Shown piece after piece: positions 13,988-22,363 of a stretch of 24,242 nucleotides of DNA. The translations under genes and the position numbers were made by a program. Location of the stretch: assembly GCA_964442135.1 (NCBI GenBank), contig CAYTYN010000021.1, positions 1 to 24,242 on the forward strand, written 5' to 3'. The notes under the pieces were generated by a model. It was given only the letters and a program-made list of their open reading frames with translations, was not told the DNA's origin and ran no database searches. The DNA comes from Avanaerovorax sp964442135 (GTDB taxonomy: Bacteria > Bacillota > Clostridia > Peptostreptococcales > Anaerovoracaceae). Numbering within the stretch: the first letter of the stretch is position 1; the number at the start of each line of letters is the position of its first letter.

Positions 13988-15944
13988 CTTTACCTCCGAA
14001 TAGGCCGGAGCAATTTCCCTTTTGTGCTCCGACGTATTTCAAAAGTCCTCCTCCTTTTAGGATTTCTCTCTGTCTCTCGGTGAATTCTCCCCTGAGAAGG
14101 AAGGTCTTTCCTCTGGTTATATCCTTGACCTTGAATTCTCCCGTTTCCAGGCCTTCATGCATATCTGTCAGCTCCAGAGTATCTCCCTGCTCCATCTCGC
14201 CGTAGTCCTCTTCTCTAACCAGAGTAAGAGGCAGTATACCTGCGTTTATCAGATTGGCGGCGTGAATTCTGGCGAAGCTCTTCCCTATGATCACCCTTAC
14301 TCCCAGATACAGGGGAACCAGAGCCGCGTGCTCCCTGGAGGAGCCCTGGCCGTAGTTGGAGCCGCCTAAAACTATACTCCTTCCAGCCTTCGCCGCTCTT
14401 TCAGGAAAGGTTTCGTCACAGACGGAGAAGCAGAATTGTGAAAGATACGGGATGTTGGATCTGTAAGGGAGTATCTTGGATCCTGCCGGCATAATGTGAT
14501 CTGTGGTTATGTTATCCCCCACCTTCAGCACCAGGTCAGCCTTGAAACGGTCGGCCAATGGCTCTCCCTCAGGAAACGGCTTTATGTTAGGGCCCCTCAA
14601 TATCTCCACTTTCTCTGCCTCCTCAGGGGCAAGAGGCGGTTCTATGGATGAGTCGTCTATCTTAAACCGATCCGGAATTTTAATCTCTATGTCTCTACCA
14701 AAGGCAGTGGGATCCGTTATATACCCTGTCAAAGCGGACATAGCCGCCGTCTCCGGAGAAACCAGGAAAACCTGACCGTCAGGGGTACCCGACCTGCCCT
14801 CGAAGTTTCTGTTAAAGGTTCTGAGGGATACTCCTGCCGAATTGGGCGAAAAGCCCATCCCTATACATGGGCCGCAGGCGCACTCCAGCAGTCTGGCTCC
14901 CGAGGCCAGCATATCCGAAAGCCCTCCGCAGTCTGCCAGCATGGTGAGCACCTGTTTGGATCCCGGTGAAACGGAAAGACTGACCCCGGGAGCTATAGTT
15001 CTTCCCTTCAGCATGGCGGTGACTTTAAGCATGTCGGAAAGGGAGGAGTTGGTACATGAACCTATGCACACCTGGTCAACCCTTACCCCCTTAAGCTCTG
15101 AAACCTTCTTTACGTTGTCCGGACTGTTAGGACATGCGGCCAAAGGCTCCAGAGACGAGAGATCTATGGTAATCACCTTGTCGTATACTGCATCCTCGTC
15201 GCTTAAAAGCTCCGTCCAGTCCTCTTCTCTCCCCTCCGCCTTGAGGAACTGTTTTGTTATCTCGTCGGACGGGAAGATGGAAGCTGTGGCTCCCGTCTCC
15301 GTTCCCATATTAGTGATAGTTGCTCTCTCAGGCACGGAAAGCGTCTTTATTCCCTCGCCGCCCCACTCGATAATGGCGCCGACGCCGCCCTTTACAGATA
15401 TCTGTCTGAGAAGCTCCAGGCTCGCGTCCTTTGCCGTAACGAAGGGGCGAAGCCTTCCCGTAACCTCTACCTTATACATTTTAGGCATAACTATATGATA
15501 GGCTCCGCCTCCCATGGCCACCGCCACGTCCATGCCGCCTGCTCCCATGGCCAACATTCCTATGCCGCCTCCCGTAGGGGTATGGCTGTCAGAGCCTATG
15601 AGAGTCTTTCCGGGCTTTCCGAACCGCTCCAGGTGTACCTGATGGCATATGCCGTTTCCGGGGCCGGAAAAGTACAGTCCGTACCTTCGGGCCATAGACC
15701 TTATGAAGCGATGGTCGTCGGCGTTCATGAACCCGGACTGTAGAGTGTTATGGTCTATGTACGCGACGGAAAGCTCTGTCTTCACCCTGGGAACGTTCAT
15801 TGTCTCAAACTCCAGATATGCCATAGTTCCGGTGGCGTCCTGAGTCAGAGTCTGGTCTATCCTAAGGGCGATCTCCCCGCCTCTTTTCATCTCACCGTAA
15901 AGGATATGATTCTTTATAATCTTTTCAGCGATTGTCAGTCCCAT
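13977..15944 (-). CDS. acn: Aconitate hydratase
   Basis: This 655-residue [4Fe-4S] enzyme isomerises citrate to isocitrate. Cluster cysteines are C297 (in GSCTNS), C357 and C360 (in CACGPC). Other signatures are IDHNTLQSGF, GPGNGICHQVHLE, TLIGSDSHTPTGGG and, in the C-terminal swivel domain, LVLKVGDNITTDHIMPAGS and GGSNYGQGSSREHAA. It is of the shorter type common in anaerobes. The frame continues upstream to 16106, but the Met at 15942-15944 has GGGAGG six bases away and gives the family's N-terminus. It overlaps the Re-citrate synthase gene by 20 bp and icd by 11 bp, so the three enzymes are translationally coupled. Confidence 0.96.
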   Translation of the reverse strand: MGLTIAEKIIKNHILYGEMKRGGEIALRIDQTLTQDATGTMAYLEFETMNVPRVKTELSVAYIDHNTLQSGFMNADDHRFIRSMARRYGLYFSGPGNGICHQVHLERFGKPGKTLIGSDSHTPTGGGIGMLAMGAGGMDVAVAMGGGAYHIVMPKMYKVEVTGRLRPFVTAKDASLELLRQISVKGGVGAIIEWGGEGIKTLSVPERATITNMGTETGATASIFPSDEITKQFLKAEGREEDWTELLSDEDAVYDKVITIDLSSLEPLAACPNSPDNVKKVSELKGVRVDQVCIGSCTNSSLSDMLKVTAMLKGRTIAPGVSLSVSPGSKQVLTMLADCGGLSDMLASGARLLECACGPCIGMGFSPNSAGVSLRTFNRNFEGRSGTPDGQVFLVSPETAAMSALTGYITDPTAFGRDIEIKIPDRFKIDDSSIEPPLAPEEAEKVEILRGPNIKPFPEGEPLADRFKADLVLKVGDNITTDHIMPAGSKILPYRSNIPYLSQFCFSVCDETFPERAAKAGRSIVLGGSNYGQGSSREHAALVPLYLGVRVIIGKSFARIHAANLINAGILPLTLVREEDYGEMEQGDTLELTDMHEGLETGEFKVKDITRGKTFLLRGEFTERQREILKGGGLLKYVGAQKGNCSGLFGGKDGR

Positions 15945-17307
15945 TCGGTTCACCTCCCATTTCCCTGATCTTATCTTCCATCTCTCTGTTAGAAAGGCAG
16001 GTGGTTCTGCCGTCTGAGTACATCTCGTCCACCCAAGCCTTGAGTTCTCTAACCAGCCGGCTGTCTTTGTCCACGGCTTCATCCTCTGAAAGTCCGTAAT
16101 GCTCATTTATCCAGTACGCTATTCCCGCCAGACCGCTGATATTGGATATGGCTACCCCCGGCCCCCTGTTCAGTATCTTCCTGGTATTAAAGATGTTATA
16201 TATCTCCTCGTCCTTCATAAGGCCGTCGGCGTGAATTCCGGCTCTGGTCACGTTGAAATTCTCTCCCACAAAAGGCGTCATAGGCGGTATATCGTATCCC
16301 ATCTCTTTTCTGAAATACCTGCCTATCTCCGTTACCACCGTAGGATCCATCCCGTCCAGGGACCCCCTCAGGGAAGCGTATTCGAATACCATGGCCTCCA
16401 GAGGCACGTTCCCCGTCCTCTCACCGATACCGAGAAGAGAACAGTTCACCGAAGATGCGCCGTAGAGCCACGCCGTAGATGCGTTGACCACCGCCTTATA
16501 AAAGTCGTTATGTCCGTGCCATTCCAGCATCTCGCTGGGAACTCCCGAATAATGCTGAAGACCGTATATTATACCCGCTATGCTCCTGGGAAGAGAAGCT
16601 TCCGTGTAAGGAACTCCGTATCCCATGGTATCGCAGGCTCTGATTCTGACCGGAATGCCTGCTTCCTTCGACAGCTCCATTATTTCATTGACAAAGGGCA
16701 CGACGAATCCATAGAAGTCCGCTCTCGTGATATCCTCCAAATGGCACCTGGGCATCACCCCCGCCTCGAAAGCGCTTCTTATGGTCTCCATGTAGTAATC
16801 CACTACCTGCCGCCTGTTCATATTCATCTTCTTGAATATATGATAGTCGCTGCATGATACCAGTATGCCTGTTTCCTTTATGCCCAGCTTCTTCACCAGC
16901 TTAAAGTCATCAGGGTTAGCTCTTATCCAGGTAGTTATCTCCGGAAACTCATATCCCAGATCCATGCACCTTTCCACGGCCTGCCTGTCCCGCTCCGTAT
17001 ATATGAAGAATTCGGACTGTCTGATTATCCCGTTAGGCCCGCCCAGCCTGGCAAGCATTTTATACAGATCCACTATCTGTTTTACCGTATAAGGCTCTCT
17101 GGACTGCTGTCCGTCTCTAAACGATGTATCGGTGATCCATATGTCATTGGGCATGTTCATAGGCACCCTTCTGTGGTTGAACCCTACCTTCGGGACCTCA
17201 TCGTAGCTGTACACATGTCTGTAGAGATTCGGCTCCTTTACGTTCTGAAGGGAATATTTGAAATCCGATTCCTCTAAAAGATTGCTCTTTTTGGAAAGCT
17301 CCAGCAT
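15925..17307 (-). CDS. Re-citrate synthase (homocitrate-synthase-like)
   Basis: This 460-residue DRE-TIM metallolyase would condense oxaloacetate with acetyl-CoA to citrate with Re stereochemistry, replacing the usual Si-citrate synthase in some anaerobes. It shows DTSFRDGQQSREPY at 60-73 and HGHND at 264-268 (the metal-binding HxH), then GIGERTGNVPLEAM and HADGLMKDEEIYNIF. The MPNDIWITD lead-in and the length resemble Clostridium kluyveri Re-citrate synthase rather than isopropylmalate or homocitrate synthases, and adjacent aconitase and isocitrate dehydrogenase strengthen this. The frame is open to 17430, but a promoter lies in that extension and AAAGGAGG sits 7 bases before ATG 17305-17307, so the shorter start is right. 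Homocitrate synthase activity is the main alternative. Confidence 0.88.
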   Translation of the reverse strand: MLELSKKSNLLEESDFKYSLQNVKEPNLYRHVYSYDEVPKVGFNHRRVPMNMPNDIWITDTSFRDGQQSREPYTVKQIVDLYKMLARLGGPNGIIRQSEFFIYTERDRQAVERCMDLGYEFPEITTWIRANPDDFKLVKKLGIKETGILVSCSDYHIFKKMNMNRRQVVDYYMETIRSAFEAGVMPRCHLEDITRADFYGFVVPFVNEIMELSKEAGIPVRIRACDTMGYGVPYTEASLPRSIAGIIYGLQHYSGVPSEMLEWHGHNDFYKAVVNASTAWLYGASSVNCSLLGIGERTGNVPLEAMVFEYASLRGSLDGMDPTVVTEIGRYFRKEMGYDIPPMTPFVGENFNVTRAGIHADGLMKDEEIYNIFNTRKILNRGPGVAISNISGLAGIAYWINEHYGLSEDEAVDKDSRLVRELKAWVDEMYSDGRTTCLSNREMEDKIREMGGEPNGTDNR

Positions 17308-17379
17308 AACACGACCTCCTTTGCTTATAAAGCGCGCATCCACTCCTTTTTGTAGAAACCATTTAAATTTATGTATGCA

Positions 17380-17408
17380 AGTATAATTAAATGTAGTTCG
17401 GTTGTCAA
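17380..17408 (-). promoter_or_regulatory. Consensus promoter of the Re-citrate synthase operon
   Basis: On the minus strand, TTGACA (17403-17408) and TATACT (17380-17385) are separated by 17 bases: a perfect -35 and a near-perfect -10. The start would be near 17373, leaving a leader of about 66 nt. This is the strongest promoter-like match in the window and fits steady production of 2-oxoglutarate. Confidence 0.82.
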
Positions 17409-17451
17409 TGGCGACCGGGAATAAAAACATTTTGCCCCCCAGGCCCTGACT

Positions 17452-17501
17452 AAAAAGAAAAGCACCCGCTTTCGGCGATTCAACCGAAAGTTGGCGCTTT
17501 T
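17452..17501 (-). terminator. Rho-independent terminator of nadE-murE
   Basis: On the minus strand, AAAGCGCC and CTTTCGG pair with CCGAAAG and GGTGCTTT, a 15-bp stem with a small internal loop and an 8-base top loop, and are followed by TCTTTTT. It starts about 20 bp after the murE stop and ends about 45 bp before the Re-citrate synthase -35. Confidence 0.88.
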
Positions 17502-17519
17502 AAAAAAAACAATTATTTA

Positions 17520-18944
17520 TTATTCTCCGTTTCCCGTATTCCCGTAACCCATAGCGATAAGTATCTCTCTGGCCACGTTGTTATCCCCCGGCCACTTTAC
17601 CTTGCCTGCGCCTATGTACAGGTAAGGCTCGTCCCCTTTTCCTAAGAGAGCTACGCAGTCGCCTGGCTCTGCTTCCCTTAGGGCTTCCTCTATGGCGTCC
17701 CTTCTCTTAGGCAGAAACCTTACTTCAGTGTCTTCGGATATGCCCGGCCTGATCTGGTCTGTTATGGTCTTGGGATCGGAATCTCGGTTATTTTCCTCTG
17801 TCAGAATTATAACGTCGCTGTACTTATCGGCTACGGCTCCTAAGTCTTTCCGCTTACTCTCATCCCGCTTTCCCGAGGCTCCGAACATGGTTATGACCCT
17901 CTCGCTGCCCGCCAGGAAGTCGTGTACATACCCCAGGATCTTCTCATATCCGTCCGGAGTGTGGGCATAGTCCACTATCACAGTAAAGGGCTGTCCTTGG
18001 TCTATGCGCTCCGCCCGGCCCGGAATCTGATTCAGCCCGGCCGATTCCCTTATTATGACGTCCATGGGAACCCCGCTGTGATGGAGAGCCGCTATGGCCG
18101 CCAGCAGGTTGTACACGTTATACATAGCTGCCAGATTGGTGGTGATGTGATATGTATTTCCCTTCCAGAGAAGATCGAACTGAGTGCCGTGGGCGCCGCA
18201 CTTTACGTTTATCCCTCTGTAGTCGGCCCGGTTCTCCACTCCGTAGGTTATGCACTCCCCCCTAGTACATTCTCTCAAAGGCTCTAAGGTGTCGCTGTCT
18301 GCGTTAAGTACCGCAAAGGCATCCGGCCTCAGGCTCCTGAACAGCCTTTTCTTAGCTTCGAAGTATTCCTCCATGGTCTTATGGTAATCCAGGTGGTCGT
18401 GAGTAAGGTTGGTGAATACGGCGCAGTCAAAATCCACAGCGTCCGCCCTGCCCATGGAAAGCCCCTGTGAACTGACCTCCAGGGCTACCGCCCTCGCTCC
18501 CATGTCGTACATCCTCTTCAGAGATTGGTGAAGGCTCACCGCGTCCGGAGTGGTAAGTCCTCCCTCCAGCTGAAAATCTCTGAACTCTGTGGCGATGGTT
18601 CCTATGTAACCGCATGGAGCTACCCTGTCGTATATCTGCTTTATTATCTCGGTTACTGTGGATTTTCCGTTGGTGCCGGTGACGCCGAATACGGTCATCC
18701 TCTCGGAGATATTGTCGTAATATATGCGGCACGCCTCGTTCAGGGCGTCTACCGTGTTTTCCACCTTGTAGTATTTGACTCCGGAATGCTTTTCCTCATC
18801 GGGTATATCCCTGCTGTGAATCACCGCCTTAGCCCCGGCCTCCACAGCCTTATCGATGAAAAGATGTCCGTCGGTTTCGTTTCCTATTATGCAGAAAAAG
18901 GCGTCTCCTTCCTTTACCTTTCGCGAATCTATACAGAGACCCAT
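17520..18944 (-). CDS. murE: UDP-N-acetylmuramyl-tripeptide synthetase (MurE)
   Basis: This 474-residue Mur ligase adds the third amino acid to UDP-MurNAc-L-Ala-D-Glu in the cytosol for peptidoglycan. IDSRKVKEGDAFFCI at 5-19 is the MurE N-domain motif, GVTGTNGKST at 87-96 is the ATP loop, and TTPDAVSLHQ, ALEVSSQGL, FTNLTHDHLDYH, YFEAKKRLF (carbamylated-lysine segment), DYAHTPDGYEK and FGASGKRDESKR follow in order. The substrate loop reads NNRDSDP where meso-diaminopimelate enzymes have DNPR; the Arg is kept, so DAP is likely but not certain. Upstream Met codons overlap nadE; the Met at 18942-18944 has GAGGAGG 9 bases upstream. The N-terminus is about 15 residues shorter than usual. It follows nadE by 4 bp. 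Confidence 0.92.
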   Translation of the reverse strand: MGLCIDSRKVKEGDAFFCIIGNETDGHLFIDKAVEAGAKAVIHSRDIPDEEKHSGVKYYKVENTVDALNEACRIYYDNISERMTVFGVTGTNGKSTVTEIIKQIYDRVAPCGYIGTIATEFRDFQLEGGLTTPDAVSLHQSLKRMYDMGARAVALEVSSQGLSMGRADAVDFDCAVFTNLTHDHLDYHKTMEEYFEAKKRLFRSLRPDAFAVLNADSDTLEPLRECTRGECITYGVENRADYRGINVKCGAHGTQFDLLWKGNTYHITTNLAAMYNVYNLLAAIAALHHSGVPMDVIIRESAGLNQIPGRAERIDQGQPFTVIVDYAHTPDGYEKILGYVHDFLAGSERVITMFGASGKRDESKRKDLGAVADKYSDVIILTEENNRDSDPKTITDQIRPGISEDTEVRFLPKRRDAIEEALREAEPGDCVALLGKGDEPYLYIGAGKVKWPGDNNVAREILIAMGYGNTGNGE

Positions 18945-18948
18945 TCCT

Positions 18949-19719
18949 TTATTCCTCCTCATCGAAGGCGAGTACCGGCCCGTCGTATTCAAAGGACGGC
19001 ATCATGGCCAGCTTGAATTTATTCAGCCTTCTCTTAGTATCTATTTTCTCCTTGATCTTCGGATCCTCGCAGACTCCCGTCCTTATATATCTGTCCAGCA
19101 CAGCGTAGGTAAATCCCAGGTTTTCTTCATCCGAAAGTCCCGAAAGTCCGTCCGCAGGCGTCTTATTTACGATTTGCTCCGGAAGTCCCAAGGCGGCTCC
19201 CACCGCTCTCACCTCATGGACCGTAAGATTAGCCAGAGGGCTGAAATCCCCGGCAGCGTCGCCGTACCTGGTAGAATAACCTACCCAGTCCTCGGACAGG
19301 TTGCAGGTGTTCACCACCCGTCCGTTCATGGACTGAGACACGGCATAGACAGCGGCCATCCTGAGCCTTGCCGGCAGATTGGTTCTGGTCTGTTTCGTAA
19401 GCTCCACGTCCAGATTTTCCGAAAGGGCCTTCATCATACCTTCGTAGCTGTCTCTTATGTTTATGATGGCGTGCTTTATGTTAAGGTGGGCTACGAGCGC
19501 CTTCGCCGAGTCTATATCGGCCTGCTCTCCGTTAGGAAGGAGAACTCCGAAAACCCGATCACGACCCAGAGCCTCCACGCACAAAGCCGCTGATACGGAG
19601 CTGTCCTTTCCTCCGCTCACCGCTACTACGGCGTTGCAGTCTTTGCCGTTTTTCTCGAAGAATTCCCTTATCCACACGACTACATCGTCTTTCACTTTTT
19701 CCGCGTCGAATCCGTTCAT
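18949..19719 (-). CDS. nadE: NH3-dependent NAD synthetase
   Basis: This 256-residue enzyme amidates nicotinic acid adenine dinucleotide to NAD+ using ATP and ammonia. The ATP pyrophosphatase loop SGGKDSS is at 35-41; TRTNLPARLRMAAVYAVSQ, NTCNLSEDWVGYSTRYGDAAGDFSPLANLTV and KTPADGLSGLSDEENLGF are the family's substrate motifs. There is no glutaminase domain, so ammonia is the nitrogen donor. The open frame reaches 19770, but its first Met lies inside the promoter, and the ATG at 19717-19719 has GAGGA a few bases upstream. It is the first gene of a two-gene operon with murE, and its promoter is divergent from that of hydE. Confidence 0.95.
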   Translation of the reverse strand: MNGFDAEKVKDDVVVWIREFFEKNGKDCNAVVAVSGGKDSSVSAALCVEALGRDRVFGVLLPNGEQADIDSAKALVAHLNIKHAIINIRDSYEGMMKALSENLDVELTKQTRTNLPARLRMAAVYAVSQSMNGRVVNTCNLSEDWVGYSTRYGDAAGDFSPLANLTVHEVRAVGAALGLPEQIVNKTPADGLSGLSDEENLGFTYAVLDRYIRTGVCEDPKIKEKIDTKRRLNKFKLAMMPSFEYDGPVLAFDEEE

Positions 19720-19751
19720 GTTCCTCAGTCCCTTCTGTCTTAATCTATACC

Positions 19752-19780
19752 AGTATATCATAAATCCCATACACTGTAAA
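19752..19780 (-). promoter_or_regulatory. Promoter of nadE-murE
   Basis: On the minus strand, TTTACA (19775-19780) and TATACT (19752-19757) are separated by 17 bases. Transcription would start near 19745, about 26 nt before the nadE ATG. This places the longer in-frame Met (19770) upstream of the transcript and supports the shorter NadE. Confidence 0.75.
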
Positions 19781-19833
19781 AACTAAGCCTAAAAAAATTC
19801 CGTCCGGTGGTGTATAAAGACTCTAAAATTGTG

Positions 19834-19839
19834 TATAAT
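19834..19839 (+). promoter_or_regulatory. -10 box of the hydEGF promoter
   Basis: TATAAT at 19834-19839 lies 19 bases before the hydE ATG. The -35 region is poor: nothing close to TTGACA at 16-18 bases, only GTATAA/TGTATA. The 8-mer GTGTATAA occurs twice, at about 19810-19817 and 19831-19838. A weak -35 suggests an activator or low constitutive expression. Confidence 0.5.
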
Positions 19840-19858
19840 GAAGGACGAGGTTTTAGAA

Positions 19859-20908
19859 ATGACGGTCACCGAAAGAATTGTGGAAAAACTGAACAGCGGA
19901 AGCTTCCCCGATGACGGAGAGCTGAGATATGTCATCGAAGAGATCACTCCGGAGGAAAGCGAGCTTCTCGCCGCCGAGGCACGGAAAGCGGCTATATCCG
20001 TATTCGGAAGGCGTATCTATATCCGAGGCCTTATAGAGTTCACCAACTACTGCAGGAACGACTGTCTCTACTGCGGGATAAGGCGTTCCCAGAACCTGAC
20101 TAGGTACAGACTCACCTGCGATGAGATACTCCATTGCTGTGAAGAGGGTTATCGGCTGGGATTCAGAACCTTCGTCCTTCAAGGGGGAGAGGATCCCTAT
20201 TTCGATGACTGCCGTCTCGTGGATACAGTATCCGCTATAAGGCGGAGGTTTCCGGATTGTGCCATCACTCTTTCCGTAGGCGAGCGTAGCCGGGAAAGCT
20301 ACGCTGCACTGAAGAGAGCCGGCGCCGACAGGTTTCTTCTTCGCCACGAAACAGCCGACCCTGTCCACTACGGGAGGCTCCACCCTTCGGAAATGAGCTT
20401 TCATAACAGGATTCAATGTCTTAAGAACCTGACGTCTCTGGGCTTTCAGACGGGATGCGGCTTCATGGTGGGATCTCCGTATCAGACTACGGAATCCATC
20501 CTATCCGACCTTAAGCTGATTAGGGAGCTCCATCCCGCTATGGTAGGCATAGGACCCTTTGTTCCCGCCCGAGGCACCCCCTTTGAAAAGGAGGAGGTGG
20601 GTTCATCTGACCTTACAGTACGGCTTTTGTCCTTTCTGCGCCTGATGAGGCCGGAGCTTCTCCTTCCGGCTACTACGGCTCTGGGAACTGTAGCCGAAGA
20701 CGGCAGAACCAGAGGCATTCTGGCAGGAGCCAACGTAATCATGCCTAACCTGTCTCCTGACAGGGCCAGAAGGAACTACCGCCTTTACGACAATAAGCTG
20801 AATAAAGGCTGTGAAGCGGCGGAAAATTTAGCTCAGCTGAAAGCCTCCGTGTCCGCTATAGGTTATGAAATAGTAAGCGACCGGGGCGATGCTCCCCGAT
20901 ATATATAA
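19859..20908 (+). CDS. hydE: [FeFe]-hydrogenase H-cluster maturase HydE (radical SAM)
   Basis: This 349-residue radical SAM enzyme is one of three proteins that build the 2Fe subcluster of [FeFe]-hydrogenase. The SAM cluster motif is CRNDCLYC (C65, C69, C72) in EFTNYCRNDCLYCGIRR, typical of HydE. FRTFVLQGGEDPYFDD and SVGERSRESYAALKRAGADRFLLRHETAD follow, then MVGSPYQTT and IGPFVPARGTPF. The accessory C-terminal cysteine cluster found in some HydE proteins is not visible. The frame opens at a TTG (19829) overlapping the -10, so ATG 19859-19861 is preferred; GAGG lies 8 bases upstream. It is followed 24 bp later by hydG. Confidence 0.95.
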   Translation: MTVTERIVEKLNSGSFPDDGELRYVIEEITPEESELLAAEARKAAISVFGRRIYIRGLIEFTNYCRNDCLYCGIRRSQNLTRYRLTCDEILHCCEEGYRLGFRTFVLQGGEDPYFDDCRLVDTVSAIRRRFPDCAITLSVGERSRESYAALKRAGADRFLLRHETADPVHYGRLHPSEMSFHNRIQCLKNLTSLGFQTGCGFMVGSPYQTTESILSDLKLIRELHPAMVGIGPFVPARGTPFEKEEVGSSDLTVRLLSFLRLMRPELLLPATTALGTVAEDGRTRGILAGANVIMPNLSPDRARRNYRLYDNKLNKGCEAAENLAQLKASVSAIGYEIVSDRGDAPRYI

Positions 20909-20932
20909 ACCATTCAGAGAGAGGAATATAAC

Positions 20933-22363
20933 ATGTACGACCCAAAATCTTTAAGGGCGGAGGAATTCATTTCTCACGATGAGATAATGGATTCTCTTAA
21001 ATTCGCCGAGGAAAATAAGGACAACAGGGAGCTCATCGAGAAAGTCATGGAAAAGGCCGCCCTTGGCAAAGGCATAGACCACAGAGAAGCGTCTCTTCTG
21101 CTGGAGGTGGACGATCCGGACGTGATCGGCCGCATGTTCAAGCTGGCAGAGAAGATAAAGCTGGACTACTACGGAAACAGAATAGTAATGTTCGCTCCCC
21201 TGTACCTGTCCAACTACTGCGTCAACGGATGCACCTACTGTCCGTACCATCATCAGAACGAGCACATCGCCAGAAAGAAGCTGTCTCAGGAAGACATCAG
21301 GCGGGAGGTCATAGCCCTCCAGGACATGGGGCACAAGCGTCTGGCTTTGGAAGCGGGAGAAGATCCGGTGAACAACCCCATAGAATACATACTGGAGTCC
21401 ATAAAAACGGTCTACTCGATCCAACACAAAAACGGGGACATCAGAAGAGTCAACGTAAATATCGCGGCAACCACTGCGGAAGAATACAAAATGCTGAAGG
21501 ACGCCGGAATAGGCACCTACATCCTGTTCCAGGAGACATATAACAAGGAGAGCTACGAAAAGCTCCATCCTACCGGCCCTAAGCACAACTACTCATGGCA
21601 CACGGAGGCTATGGACAGAGCCATGGAAGGAGGCATAGACGACGTAGGGCTGGGAGTGCTCTTCGGTCTTGAGCTCTACCGCTATGAGCTTTGCGGCCTT
21701 CTCATGCACGCCGAACACCTGGAAGCCGTACATGGGGTAGGACCGCACACCATCAGCGTTCCGAGGGTGCGCCGCGCAGACGATATAGATCCGGCTGACT
21801 TTGACGGAGGTGTGGACGGCGGGATTACCGACGACCTCTTTGCCAGGATCATAGCCGTCATAAGGATTGCCGTTCCTTACACGGGAATGATAATGTCCAC
21901 ACGGGAAAACAGAGAAATGAGAGAGAGAGCACTCCACTTGGGAATTTCCCAGATCTCAGGGGGTTCCAGAACCTCCGTGGGAGGATACGACGAACCGGAA
22001 CCGGAGGAGGAGAATTCCGCTCAGTTCGACGTAAGTGACAACCGCACCCTGGACGAGGTAGTAAAGTGGCTTATGGAGCTGGGCTACATTCCGAGCTTTT
22101 GTACCGCATGCTACAGAGAAGGACGAACCGGCGACCGTTTCATGACCCTGTGTAAGAACAACCAGATATTGAACTGCTGTCACCCTAACGCTCTGATGAC
22201 TTTGAAGGAATACCTGACCGACTACGCTAAGCCTGATACGGCGGCCGTAGGCGGGGAGCTGATAGAAAGAGAGCTTAGGAGGATTCCTAATGATAGGGTC
22301 AGAGACATTGCTGAAAAATACATTCGGGAGATAGAGCATGGAAAGAGAGATTTCAGATTTTAA
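20933..22363 (+). CDS. hydG: [FeFe]-hydrogenase maturase HydG (radical SAM tyrosine lyase)
   Basis: This 476-residue enzyme splits tyrosine to supply the CO and CN ligands of the H-cluster. The N-terminal SAM cluster is CVNGCTYC (C96, C100, C103). The second cluster motif CX2CX22C is complete: C390, C393 and C416 in FCTACYREGRTGDRFM...LNCC. LALEAGEDP, TYILFQETYNKESYEKLHP and GVGPHTISVPR are family hallmarks. Length is normal. AGAGAGG precedes the ATG, and its last codons overlap the hydF start by 26 bp, so the two are coupled. Confidence 0.97.
   Translation: MYDPKSLRAEEFISHDEIMDSLKFAEENKDNRELIEKVMEKAALGKGIDHREASLLLEVDDPDVIGRMFKLAEKIKLDYYGNRIVMFAPLYLSNYCVNGCTYCPYHHQNEHIARKKLSQEDIRREVIALQDMGHKRLALEAGEDPVNNPIEYILESIKTVYSIQHKNGDIRRVNVNIAATTAEEYKMLKDAGIGTYILFQETYNKESYEKLHPTGPKHNYSWHTEAMDRAMEGGIDDVGLGVLFGLELYRYELCGLLMHAEHLEAVHGVGPHTISVPRVRRADDIDPADFDGGVDGGITDDLFARIIAVIRIAVPYTGMIMSTRENREMRERALHLGISQISGGSRTSVGGYDEPEPEEENSAQFDVSDNRTLDEVVKWLMELGYIPSFCTACYREGRTGDRFMTLCKNNQILNCCHPNALMTLKEYLTDYAKPDTAAVGGELIERELRRIPNDRVRDIAEKYIREIEHGKRDFRF

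Noticed and set aside
15945..16106. 54-residue N-terminal extension of aconitase
   Set aside because: It is the out-of-frame reading of Re-citrate synthase codons; the Met at 15944 has a good ribosome site and the family N-terminus.
17308..17430. 41-residue N-terminal extension of Re-citrate synthase
   Set aside because: The consensus promoter (17380-17408) lies inside it, so those codons would not be transcribed; the 17307 start has AAAGGAGG.
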